Assembly: GCA_041609995.1 (NCBI GenBank)
Contig: JBFIPU010000004.1
Location: 1-64,000 of the forward strand
Direction: 5' to 3'
Length of the DNA: 64,000 nt
Origin: JABDOU01 sp041609995
Lineage (GTDB): Bacteria > Actinomycetota > Acidimicrobiia > Spongiisociales > SHLN01
Both the position numbers and the translations under genes were made by a program. Below, one piece after another: positions 41,907 to 50,746 of this stretch (the stretch's first letter is position 1; every line of letters begins with the position of its first letter). A model generated the notes under the pieces. It saw only the letters and a list, made by a program, of their open reading frames with translations. It made no database searches and was not told where the DNA came from.

Positions 41907-44900
41907 CGATCGAGCCCACCGATGAACAGCAGGCGATCATGATTTTCGATCCCGGCCGTCCTCTGCGGGTGGCGGCCGGTGCCGGAACCGGCAAGACCTC
42001 CACGATCGCCATGCGACTCGAGACCCTCATTTCGGCGGGCCGCGTCGAGCCGGAGTCCACGCTCGGCATCACGTTCACCGTCAAAGCTGCGGAAGAGCTC
42101 GATCATCGGCTGCGGACCCGCCTGCCCGAACTGGCGGGCGCGGGACGCACACCGGTCGTGTCCACCTACCACGGCTTCGCCTTCTCGATCGTTCGCGAAT
42201 TCGGCGGCTACCTGGGGCTGCAGCAGGATCCGAGGGTCATCACCCCCGGGTTCGGGCGTCAACTGCTGCTCGAGACGCTCGGTGAGGGTTCGTACGAATC
42301 CCTCGACTTGACGCACCCCCGGGGCCGGATCGAGGAGCTCGTGGCGTTGGGAGGCGAACTCGCCAACCACCTCTATCGGCCAGAAGACCTTCCGGAGCCC
42401 GACGGAATCGACGACGTGAGCGGACGCCGGGCCGAGCTCGGCGAAGTTTTGCGGCGCTACCAGCTGAAGAAGCGAGCCCTCGGCGCCGTCGATTTCGGGG
42501 ACATGATCTCCATCGCTCACGAGATCGTCACCACCATCGACCGCGTGCGGGCGGAACTCCGCCGGAGGCATCGACTGGTTCTGCTCGACGAATACCAGGA
42601 CACCAACGCCGCCCAGCGACGCTTGCTGTTGGCGCTGTTCGGCGAGGGCCACTCGGTTACCGCAGTCGGCGACACCGGCCAGACCATATACGAATGGCGG
42701 GGGGCGACGACCCACAACTTCAACGCCTTCCCCACCGACTTCGCGGACGAAGACGGTCGACCCGCCACCACCCTCGCCCTCACCGCCAACTATCGCTCCG
42801 GCCAGGCGATTCTCGATCTGGCCAATCACATTCGGAGACGCACCGGCGAAGGCGACGCGCATGGGTTGCGGGCCCATCCGGAGAACCCGCCGGCGGCGAT
42901 CTCGACCGCCTGGTTCCACAATGCCGTCGACGAGGCCAACTGGATCGCCCAAGAGGTCCAGCGGTTGCGGGAAGAGGCCGAGATCTCCCGACGGGACGGC
43001 TCTCCGATCCGCTGGCGGGACATCGCGGTGCTGTTCCGCAAGAATGCACAGATCGATTTGGTTCGTCAGGCCCTGGAAGCCGAGGGGATCCCGGTCGAAG
43101 TCGCCTCCATCGGGGCGCTGGTGCACGTCCCCGAGGTCGCCCAGCTCCACGCCTGGCTCCAGTTGCTCGAACGCGGCGATTTGGACGGACCGATTCTGCG
43201 CATCCTCCTCGGTCCCCGCTTTCGGCTGGGTATCGGGGAGATCGCGCAGCTGGTTGGTTGGCGGCGCCACGAGGCCAGCACCCACCTGCTCGATGCGATC
43301 GAGGCGGTGGCGACCGGCGCCGGGGAGGCCCCTCCGGTGGAAGAGGGCATTGCTCCCCGCCTCGAGCGATTCTGGGAGGAGTACCGGGAGCTGCTCGTCG
43401 TGGCCCAGGGCCTGACCCTGGGCGACTTGTGCCGCCGGATTCTCGACACGACCTCAGCGTGGATCGAGATCGAGTCGATGCCCGATGCCGCCAGACTCTC
43501 TGCCCGACTCAACGTATATCGCTTTCTCGATCTGGCGGAGCAATGGAGTCCGCTCGAAGGGCGACCGTCCGTGGGGGCGTTCCTCGACTACCTCGATTCG
43601 CTTCTCGACGAGACGGCGGCAGACGAAATGGAGGCTGCCCAAGTCAGCAGTGAAGACGCCGTTGCGCTCCTCACGGTTCATCGCGCCAAAGGCCTGGAGT
43701 GGGAGGCGGTGTTTCTGCCCGCGCTCGCCGCCGGCGTGTTTCCCTCTCAAGCGCGAGGGGCCAATCCAGCCAGGTCGCCCGGGATCCTCCCCCGCTCGAT
43801 GCAACCCGACGACGACGGTTCACTGGACACCGACACGCTGGTGACACGCCGACACGAACGACAGGAGTGGCGCACGGCCTACGTGGCCGTGACACGCGCC
43901 AAACAGCGTCTCATCGCCACCGGGGCCTTCTTCTACTCATTCGTGGTCCCCAAGCGGCCGAGCGAGTTGTTCGAGATGATCAACTCCGTTCCCGATGTGC
44001 TGGAACGCAGGCCGGTGGGGCCGGCACCGTCCCGGGGAGAAGGCCCTGCCGCACTGACCATCGACACCACCCCCGCCCCGGATCCCGACTTCCTCGCAGG
44101 ATGGAGGATGGAACTGACCAAGCATCTGGACGAGACTCAAAGGGCGCCGGCCGAACCAGACGCTGCCTCCTCCCGGCATCTGGCCGAACAGCAGGCGGTG
44201 CTGTTCGAGCTTCCGCAGCCCGCCCCGCCCGCCCCCGCACCCGAGCCAACCCAGGTATCGGTGACCGGCCTGGTGACCTATGCCAGTTGCCCGAGAAGGT
44301 TCTTCTGGTCCCAGGTCGAGCGCCTGCCGCGCCGGCCGAGCCGGCGAGCCAGAGCAGGAACGCAGCTGCACCGTCGCATCGAGCTCTACAACCTGGGCAA
44401 GGTCCCGTTGGCAGAAGACCTCGAGTATGACGCAATGGAACCCGCAACCACGGGGCGCTTCGGAGCGTTCAAGAACTCGCGGCTGGGTGCCGACCGCCCG
44501 TTGCTGGTCGAGGCGCCATTCAACTACCGCACCGAGCGGGGGGCGGTGCGCGGACGGGTGGACGCCGTCTACGGCGACGAAACGCAATGGGAGATCGTTG
44601 ACTTCAAGTCAGGCAAGCCACGGGTTCCCGGATCGGAGATGATCCAGCTCCAGGCCTACGCCCTGGCCGCCCGAGCTGGCGGACTCGGCCGGCCGGCCCC
44701 GGCCAGGATCGATGTGACGTTCGCCTATCTGGGCGAGGGGTTTGCTACCCATACCGAGGAGGCCGACGAGGAATGGATGGCCGGCGCCGCCGCCACGGTC
44801 GCCGACACCTTGGGCCGCATCGACAATCGCGATTTCGACCCCCGGCCGTCGGCGGCGTGTCATGGGTGTGACTTCCTCACCGTTTGTGAGGCCGGCACCG

Positions 44901-44926
44901 ACTACGTGAGCCGAGCAGGTCAGTAG
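41903..44926 (+). CDS. adnB: AdnB-like UvrD-family helicase/RecB-type nuclease
   Basis: 1007 aa from ATG 41903 (ATGA with the previous stop). Motor motifs: DEQQAIMIFDPGRPLRVAAG, AGAGTGKTSTIAMRL, LLDEYQDTNAAQRRLL, AVGDTGQTIYEWRGA, LLTVHRAKGLEWEAVFLPAL and AYVAVTRAKQRLIA. C-terminal nuclease: TYASCPRRFFWSQVERLPRR, VDAVYGDETQWEIVDFKSGK and CHGCDFLTVC, again with Fe-S cysteines. Each subunit thus has a motor and a nuclease, as in AdnAB. Which one powers movement cannot be told; both Walker sites are intact. Confidence 0.86.
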   Translation: MTIEPTDEQQAIMIFDPGRPLRVAAGAGTGKTSTIAMRLETLISAGRVEPESTLGITFTVKAAEELDHRLRTRLPELAGAGRTPVVSTYHGFAFSIVREFGGYLGLQQDPRVITPGFGRQLLLETLGEGSYESLDLTHPRGRIEELVALGGELANHLYRPEDLPEPDGIDDVSGRRAELGEVLRRYQLKKRALGAVDFGDMISIAHEIVTTIDRVRAELRRRHRLVLLDEYQDTNAAQRRLLLALFGEGHSVTAVGDTGQTIYEWRGATTHNFNAFPTDFADEDGRPATTLALTANYRSGQAILDLANHIRRRTGEGDAHGLRAHPENPPAAISTAWFHNAVDEANWIAQEVQRLREEAEISRRDGSPIRWRDIAVLFRKNAQIDLVRQALEAEGIPVEVASIGALVHVPEVAQLHAWLQLLERGDLDGPILRILLGPRFRLGIGEIAQLVGWRRHEASTHLLDAIEAVATGAGEAPPVEEGIAPRLERFWEEYRELLVVAQGLTLGDLCRRILDTTSAWIEIESMPDAARLSARLNVYRFLDLAEQWSPLEGRPSVGAFLDYLDSLLDETAADEMEAAQVSSEDAVALLTVHRAKGLEWEAVFLPALAAGVFPSQARGANPARSPGILPRSMQPDDDGSLDTDTLVTRRHERQEWRTAYVAVTRAKQRLIATGAFFYSFVVPKRPSELFEMINSVPDVLERRPVGPAPSRGEGPAALTIDTTPAPDPDFLAGWRMELTKHLDETQRAPAEPDAASSRHLAEQQAVLFELPQPAPPAPAPEPTQVSVTGLVTYASCPRRFFWSQVERLPRRPSRRARAGTQLHRRIELYNLGKVPLAEDLEYDAMEPATTGRFGAFKNSRLGADRPLLVEAPFNYRTERGAVRGRVDAVYGDETQWEIVDFKSGKPRVPGSEMIQLQAYALAARAGGLGRPAPARIDVTFAYLGEGFATHTEEADEEWMAGAAATVADTLGRIDNRDFDPRPSAACHGCDFLTVCEAGTDYVSRAGQ

Positions 44927-44960
44927 GCTCGGCCGAGCGGGCCAAGGAGGAGGGACACAC

Positions 44961-47810
44961 ATGCCGGGCGGTGGGACGAACGCGAACGTGGCGCATTGGA
45001 TGGACAGGGGGACAGCCTCGGTGAGAACCGGGCCACGAGACCAACGGCGACGGTCGATCGTATGGATTGCGCTGCTGACGCTGGCCGCCACGCTGATGGC
45101 GGCCCCGGTCGGCGCCAATCCGGGCGGCCTCCAGACCGATTGCACCAACGCCCCCGCCACGAAGGACCCCTCCCACCTGATGCCCGGCATGATGGGTACC
45201 GGCTATACGGCGATCCAGGGTGCGCAACCGATGGCATTCGATGTCGAGATCCTGGGAGTCCTGCCCAATGGCATCGGGATCGGACTCGACATGATCCTGG
45301 CGCGTGCGTCGGGACCGGTGATCGAGGCAGCCGGGGGGGTGGCGGCCGGGATGTCTGGATCCCCGATCTACATCGACGGGAAGCTGGTCGGGGCGCTCGC
45401 CTACGGGTTGTCCGGCAGCGACTACGTCTTCGGTATCACCCCGGCCGACGCCATGGCGGCGATCCTCGAATACCCCGCAACGACTCCGCCGGCGGCGCCC
45501 AGCATGAACATGGTGGTCAGCGGCCAGATGCTGGGGACGGCCGGTGACCAGATGGCGAGTCACCTGCCGCTCCCCACGACCATCGCCGGAGTGAGCCCGG
45601 AACGCCACGAGCTGCTGGATCGGATCGGGCTCTCCCCCACCACGATCGTGCCTCAGGGCGGCGGGGGTGGAGGCACCGGCGGCGGCGGGGAAACCGCTTT
45701 GCCCGGTGAGCCGCTGAGCGCCGTACTGTCGCTGGGCGACATCTCGTTCTTCGCCACTGGCACCGCCACTCTGTGCCGGGGCGATCAGATCATCGCCTTT
45801 GGGCATCCCGCCAACTTCAGCGGTGAATCGACGCTGGGGATGGCCACGGCCGACATCGTCACGATCATCGACGACGAAAGCGGCCTGTTCGGCAACTACA
45901 AGATCGCGAATCTGGGCAGCCTGTTCGGCCGGATCGACCGCGACCACCTCGCCGGGATCCGCGGCATCGACGGTGAGATCCCGTCCGGTATCCCCATCAC
46001 GTCGACCGTGACCTTCGACGAGCTGGCGCGCTCTCGCATGGGCGCAACCCAGGTCCTCGGGCAAGATTTCCTCTCCGGCATCGCCTTCTCCCACCTGTTC
46101 GCCAACATCGACGCAGTGTTCGACGCCATCGGGGATGGGTCCAGCGAGATCATGTTCACAATCGACGGTACCCGCGAGAACGGAACACCTTTCACGGTCG
46201 ATCGATCGAACGTGTACTCATCCGAGTTCGACATCAGCTTCGAGAGCTCCTTCGAGGTTCCCAACTTCATCGACACGTTGTTGTTCAACCCGTATGAGGA
46301 CGTTGAGATCACCCGGGTGGCTGTCAATCAGCTCAACCTGAATTCAGAGCCGAGGGAGGTGACCATCACCGACGTCGTTGTCTCGACCGCCACTGGATCG
46401 TCCAACGAAAGCTTTCTCACCGCGGCTCCCGGCGAGGTGCTCGACATCGAGGCCACGCTGGTAGGGGGAGGAACCGAGACCACCCAGATCATCCAGCTGC
46501 AGATACCGGATGACATCGTGTCCGGCCCCGGCAGCCTGATCGTATCCGGCGGCCAGGGTGAGGGCGGGTTTTTCTTCGAGGAGCCCCCTCCCAACGACTT
46601 CCCCGGAGACGCCCCCGGGTCGTTCGATGAGGTGCTCGAGGAGCTCGCCAACCGACCATCGAACGCCGACCTCGTCGCGCGACTCGAGCTCTTCGACGAC
46701 GCCGCCGGTCCGGTCTCACCTCGCGTGATCGAAGAGCGGGTCCGGCAAGACCGCGTGGTCCGGGGCAACTGGTTCTTCGACATCTCGGTATTCGAGGAGC
46801 CGGACTTCCCGCCCGGGTTCAATGTTCCCCTCCAAGGGCCAGGGGGCACCGGCAACGCCTACCTGGAATTCGGTGAGTTCGACGTCTACTTCGACCTGTT
46901 CATCGACAGCGATTCTCCCGTGACCGCCGCTCACATCCACCGCGGCTTTCCCGGTGAAGACGGCCCGGTTGTCGTCGACCTCGACTGGACCAACCTCGGG
47001 TCGATGGGCGTCGTGGCCGCCGACCCCGAGATCCTGGCCGAGATCCTGGCCGAACCGTTTGGGTTCTATGTCAACGTGCACTCCGAGACGTGGCCGGACG
47101 GGGCGATGCGGGGCCAGATCGCAGAGCTCGAACCCGAACCGTTCCCGGAGGAACCACCCTCCGAGGAGCCGCCCGGCGAGACGCCCAGCGGGGGTTACGT
47201 CGACAATGGAGGCCAGTGGTTCTTGCCCGGCATGGAGCCCTTCTGGTTCGGCGTGCCGGGAGACATCCCGTTCCTGGGCGATTGGGACGGCGACGGAGAC
47301 AAGACCCCAGGACTCTATCGCCCGTCCACGGGATACGCCTACGTCCGAAACACGAACGACACCGGCATGGCAGATGTCGAGTGGTATATCGGCATACCCG
47401 GTGACCGTCCGATGGTCGGCGACTGGGACGGAGACGGGGCGGACAGTTTCGGTGTGTACCGCTCATCCGAGGCCATGGTGTATCTGCGCAACAGCCTGAG
47501 CACCGGGTTTGCCGACATCGAGTTCATGTACGGAATGGACGGTGACATCCCCTTCGCCGGCAACTTCAACGGCGACGACACCGACGACATCGGCGTATTC
47601 CGTGACGGTCGGGCGTACATCCGCTTCGATTACTCGGCCGGCACCGCCGATCTCGAGATCGAGGTCATGGCCGACGATGTCATCGTGGGAGACTGGAACC
47701 AGGACGGGATCGACGAACTGGGTGCCATTCTGGATGGCGTGCTGTACGCCGTTGACGGTGAGTCCACTCTTCAGCTGGGACCGGCGGACGGAGCCATCCG
47801 TCGGTCGTAG
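44961..47810 (+). CDS. Secreted SpoIVB-type (S55) protein with CHRD and VCBS-like repeats
   Basis: 949 aa. Residues 29-53 are a signal-peptide-like segment (RRRSIVWIALLTLAATLMAA). About 72-420 resembles the SpoIVB peptidase S55 fold: MPGMMGTGYTAIQGAQPMAF, then GGVAAGMSGSPIYIDGKLVG with the Ser of the family motif, and IIAFGHPANFSGEST. About 615-735 is a CHRD-like domain (VYFDLFIDSDSPVTAAHIHR, GFYVNVHSETWPDGAMRGQI), followed by a Pro/Glu linker. From about 750 come four or five VCBS/FG-GAP-like repeats (FLGDWDGDGDKTPGLYRPST, VGDWDGDGADSFGVYRSS). SD AAGGAGG is 10 nt before the ATG. Spore genes are absent, so it is probably a cell-surface protein. Confidence 0.82.
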   Translation: MPGGGTNANVAHWMDRGTASVRTGPRDQRRRSIVWIALLTLAATLMAAPVGANPGGLQTDCTNAPATKDPSHLMPGMMGTGYTAIQGAQPMAFDVEILGVLPNGIGIGLDMILARASGPVIEAAGGVAAGMSGSPIYIDGKLVGALAYGLSGSDYVFGITPADAMAAILEYPATTPPAAPSMNMVVSGQMLGTAGDQMASHLPLPTTIAGVSPERHELLDRIGLSPTTIVPQGGGGGGTGGGGETALPGEPLSAVLSLGDISFFATGTATLCRGDQIIAFGHPANFSGESTLGMATADIVTIIDDESGLFGNYKIANLGSLFGRIDRDHLAGIRGIDGEIPSGIPITSTVTFDELARSRMGATQVLGQDFLSGIAFSHLFANIDAVFDAIGDGSSEIMFTIDGTRENGTPFTVDRSNVYSSEFDISFESSFEVPNFIDTLLFNPYEDVEITRVAVNQLNLNSEPREVTITDVVVSTATGSSNESFLTAAPGEVLDIEATLVGGGTETTQIIQLQIPDDIVSGPGSLIVSGGQGEGGFFFEEPPPNDFPGDAPGSFDEVLEELANRPSNADLVARLELFDDAAGPVSPRVIEERVRQDRVVRGNWFFDISVFEEPDFPPGFNVPLQGPGGTGNAYLEFGEFDVYFDLFIDSDSPVTAAHIHRGFPGEDGPVVVDLDWTNLGSMGVVAADPEILAEILAEPFGFYVNVHSETWPDGAMRGQIAELEPEPFPEEPPSEEPPGETPSGGYVDNGGQWFLPGMEPFWFGVPGDIPFLGDWDGDGDKTPGLYRPSTGYAYVRNTNDTGMADVEWYIGIPGDRPMVGDWDGDGADSFGVYRSSEAMVYLRNSLSTGFADIEFMYGMDGDIPFAGNFNGDDTDDIGVFRDGRAYIRFDYSAGTADLEIEVMADDVIVGDWNQDGIDELGAILDGVLYAVDGESTLQLGPADGAIRRS

Positions 47811-47853
47811 CCGATCGCACAGCGGCGACAACCAACGGGGACGACGGGGCCAG

Positions 47854-48309
47854 TCAGATCACCCTGCCATCCCGGGTTTCGAGCAGGATGGTGACCGGGC
47901 CGTCATTGACCAGCGCCACCTCCATCTGGGCCCCGAACTGGCCCGTAGCCACTTCGATCCCGTGCCGGCGCAGGGCTGCGACGAACTCGTCAAACAGCGG
48001 CTCGGCCAACTCGGGGGGAGCAGCCCGCACGAACGAAGGCCGCCGGCCCTTGCGGAGGTCGGCCAGAAGCGTGAACTGCGACACCGCCAGAATGCTGCCG
48101 CCGACCGCCGCCAGGTCCAGGTTCATGTGGCCGGCGTCATCAGAAAACACCCGCAGGCCGGCGATCTTGTCGGCCAGGGCCTCGGCGTCACGAACCGTGT
48201 CGTCCGGACCGATCCCCACGAGCAGCACCAGGCCTCTTCCGATCGAGCCGATGGTCTCGTCTCCCACCCGCACGGCACCCTCCGACGCCCGCTGGGCCAC
48301 GACCTTCAT
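47854..48309 (-). CDS. dtd: D-aminoacyl-tRNA deacylase
   Basis: Removes D-amino acids (and glycine) from mischarged tRNAs. 151 aa, full length: MKVVAQRASEGAVRVGDETIG, catalytic SQFTLLADLRKGRRPSFVRAA and GxP-like VNDGPVTILLETR, with the NGPVT motif changed to NDGPVT. The start overlaps the DUF368 gene stop by 4 nt. Confidence 0.95.
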   Translation of the reverse strand: MKVVAQRASEGAVRVGDETIGSIGRGLVLLVGIGPDDTVRDAEALADKIAGLRVFSDDAGHMNLDLAAVGGSILAVSQFTLLADLRKGRRPSFVRAAPPELAEPLFDEFVAALRRHGIEVATGQFGAQMEVALVNDGPVTILLETRDGRVI

Positions 48310-49175
48310 GTGTGTTTTGCCTGCAAGCGTGACAGTGCAAACACAATGAGGAAGGCGGCAACGGCCAGGACCGTGATCAGACCGACCTGACCGTCAGGCG
48401 GCCCCAGGGTCGTAGAGTCGGTGCCGTCTGGCCATGGCCACAGCACCCGCAGCGATCCCAGCATCAGCCCGATCAACCCCGCCAGGACGGTGTCGTGGTG
48501 GTGTTCGAGGAGCCAATTGAGCAGCGTGCTGAACAAGGCGAGACCAACGATGGCCCCCAGCAGGAAGATCCCGAGAGTCCCCAAGGATCGCTCGTGGACG
48601 GCGTCGAGCACCGGCTGATACATGCCGATCATCAGCAGAATGAACGATCCTGAGACGCCGGGCAGGATCATGGCACAAATCGCCAACGCACCTGCGCCGA
48701 CGAAGACCAGGGAAGAGGGGGCCAGAACCTCGCCTCCCCGCCAGCCCAGAACAACGAAAGCCACGACTGCCACCAGCGCCATCACGATGAAGCGTTGCGA
48801 ATCGCGCTTCACCAACAGCTGCCAGGCCACGAAGATGGAACCGGCGATGAGGCCGAAGAACACGCCGGCGGTGGGCTGGGGACGGTTCTCCAGCAACCAG
48901 GTGATCGGGGTCGCCGCCGCGATGACGGCGAGAACGATGCCGATGACGAGCGGCAAGATGAACAGCCAGTCGATGCCCCGGAACGCTTCCCAGAATCCTG
49001 CAACGTCGCCGCGGATCAAGCGGCTGAGCGAGGTGGCACCCTTGCGCACATTGGCGACCAGACGCTCGTAGATGCCCAACACGAGGGCTACCGTGCCCCC
49101 CGAAACACCGGGGACGATGTCGGCGGCCCCCATGAGAAAGCCGCGAACCAGTTGCGCAGGTACTTGTCGGTTCAC
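48306..49175 (-). CDS. DUF368 polytopic membrane protein
   Basis: 289 aa from GTG 49175, with the family start VRGFLMGAADIVPGVSGGTVALVLGIYERL and a second GAGALAICAMILPGVSGSFILLMIGMY repeat near 185 (both shortened here to their cores). About eight membrane helices. DUF368 proteins have been linked to undecaprenyl phosphate recycling (PopT). TAGCCT lies 8 nt upstream, so leaderless. Confidence 0.88.
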   Translation of the reverse strand: MNRQVPAQLVRGFLMGAADIVPGVSGGTVALVLGIYERLVANVRKGATSLSRLIRGDVAGFWEAFRGIDWLFILPLVIGIVLAVIAAATPITWLLENRPQPTAGVFFGLIAGSIFVAWQLLVKRDSQRFIVMALVAVVAFVVLGWRGGEVLAPSSLVFVGAGALAICAMILPGVSGSFILLMIGMYQPVLDAVHERSLGTLGIFLLGAIVGLALFSTLLNWLLEHHHDTVLAGLIGLMLGSLRVLWPWPDGTDSTTLGPPDGQVGLITVLAVAAFLIVFALSRLQAKHT

Positions 49176-49183
49176 GGCGGCGG

Positions 49184-49189
49184 AGGCTA
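49184..49189 (-). promoter_or_regulatory. -10-like box for DUF368 gene, within upstream stop codon
   Basis: TAGCCT on the minus strand, 8 nt from GTG 49175. Its TAG is also the stop codon of the 53-aa gene upstream. Confidence 0.4.
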
Positions 49190-49348
49190 GTTCACGCGCC
49201 CCGCTCGGCCGCGCCAGCGGAGAATGCTCTCGGCAACCCATTCGGATGGGATGTTGTAACGATCCTCGGCGATGAGCTTCGACAGCTCGGCCAGTCGCTT
49301 CTGCCGGGCAGTCAGCTCTTTCGGTTCCTGATTGGGTTGTCCATTCAT
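49187..49348 (-). CDS. Small FlgM-like protein
   Basis: 53 aa from ATG 49348, which has GGAG about 6 nt upstream. The body RQKRLAELSKLIAEDRYNIP followed by SEWVAESILRW recalls the C-terminal half of FlgM-type anti-sigma factors (Y-x-V/I-x3-x-VAx2L). There are no flagellar genes here, so an anti-sigma role is only a guess. Confidence 0.55.
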   Translation of the reverse strand: MNGQPNQEPKELTARQKRLAELSKLIAEDRYNIPSEWVAESILRWRGRAGRVN

Positions 49349-49491
49349 GGCTACTCCATCGGGCCACCAACAGTGGCCGTGGAGCGTCATACGACATATG
49401 GCACGAATGCACCATGCCTGCCTAGTTACCTACGAATCCCATGGTCCTCGGGTGAGACGACACCGCCTACGGCGGCCACCGAGTGTGACGC

Positions 49492-50736
49492 CTACTCCAC
49501 CGCCACGGGAGCAGAGCGCAATGGCGGCGCCAGCACCCGGAAGGCGACCGGGGTCAAGACAGCGGTGACAGCCACCAGCAGGATGGCTCCCGCCCGCTGG
49601 CCGACGGAGAGCAGGCCGGCGTTGAGGCCGATGTCGGCGAGCGCGATGATCACGCTCAGCTGGCCCGCCAGCAGCACGCCAACTGACACGGCCTGGCGGA
49701 TGGAAAAGCCGCGCACGACCAGGATCAGACCCGCAAGCAGCTTGATCCCGATGGCCACCGCGATGAGGCTCACCGCCTCCCCCAAGACCTGGGCGTCGGC
49801 GAGATCGCCGAGCGGGAACTCGATTCCCACCGTGATGAAGAAGATCGGGATGAAGAAGCCGAAGGCCATGCCGGAGAGCTGTTCCTCCAGCCCCCCTCGA
49901 TAGCGAAACACGAAGGCGAAGATCGTGCCGGCCAAGAAGGCACCGAGGATCGCCTCGATGCCCAGGGCGATCGACAGGCCGACGAACACGAACATGAGTG
50001 CCAGCGAGGCCCGAATCCCCAGCTCTTGCGGGTCGTGAGGGTCGAAGAGCCGTTCAAACCGCTCCGGATACCACCAGGCCGCCCGCTTGATACCGAAGAG
50101 CACCGAGCCGATGACGATGAACAGGGCCGGCAGCTTGAGCAGGTCGAGCGACAACCCGTTGTCGCGGATCGCCAGGAACAGGACGATGCCGATCAAGCTC
50201 AGCACCTCGGCCAGGACGGCGATGAGGATCGCCGCCTGACCCACACGGGTGGAGGTGCGTCCCGTGTCACGCAGCACCGGAATGACGAGCCCGATGGCGG
50301 CAGCTGTGAGCAGGAGGGCAATGAACAGCTGCTGGCTTCCATCCTCGAGGGTGAGGAAGGACCCGACGCCAAACCACGCCAGCGCAAAGATGATGCCGGT
50401 CATCGCCAGCCCCAGCACCAGCTGGCGCGGGCCTTGCCGTTCGAGCCGGTCGAAGTCGATTTCAAAGCCCGAGAGAAACATCAGGAGCAGCAAGCCGAAC
50501 TCGGCCAGGAACTCGAACAGTTCGGTGGGCTCGACCAGGCCCAATAGCGCCGGTCCCACCAGCAACCCGAACAGGATCTCGAGCACCACCGCCGGCAGGT
50601 TCAAACGGCGGGCGAGGAGCGGGAGCAGGAAGGCGGCGGCAGCCACGATCACCAGGGTCATCGGCGTGGCGGCGACCTCGTGCGAGACGCTCTCGCTCGC
50701 CACGACCTCCCCGGCAACTGACAGCGTTGCGATCAC
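49492..50736 (-). CDS. CPA2-family monovalent cation/proton antiporter
   Basis: 414 aa from GTG 50736; about 12 membrane helices. Marks: LARRLNLPAVVLEILFGLLV, FLSGFEIDFDRLERQG (the F-L-x-G-x-E/D motif), AAAIGLVIPVLRDTG, and IPIFFITVGIEFPLGDL. It is a KefB/NhaS3-like K+ or Na+ exchanger. The TrkA-USP gene ends 11 nt upstream, a common regulator-exchanger pair. Confidence 0.88.
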   Translation of the reverse strand: MIATLSVAGEVVASESVSHEVAATPMTLVIVAAAAFLLPLLARRLNLPAVVLEILFGLLVGPALLGLVEPTELFEFLAEFGLLLLMFLSGFEIDFDRLERQGPRQLVLGLAMTGIIFALAWFGVGSFLTLEDGSQQLFIALLLTAAAIGLVIPVLRDTGRTSTRVGQAAILIAVLAEVLSLIGIVLFLAIRDNGLSLDLLKLPALFIVIGSVLFGIKRAAWWYPERFERLFDPHDPQELGIRASLALMFVFVGLSIALGIEAILGAFLAGTIFAFVFRYRGGLEEQLSGMAFGFFIPIFFITVGIEFPLGDLADAQVLGEAVSLIAVAIGIKLLAGLILVVRGFSIRQAVSVGVLLAGQLSVIIALADIGLNAGLLSVGQRAGAILLVAVTAVLTPVAFRVLAPPLRSAPVAVE

Positions 50737-50746
50737 CTCGGTCCGT

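Noticed and set aside
38982..44926. AddAB
   Set aside because: In AddAB only AddA has an active motor with a nuclease and AddB is a degenerate helicase. Here both subunits have full motor and nuclease motifs, which fits AdnAB.
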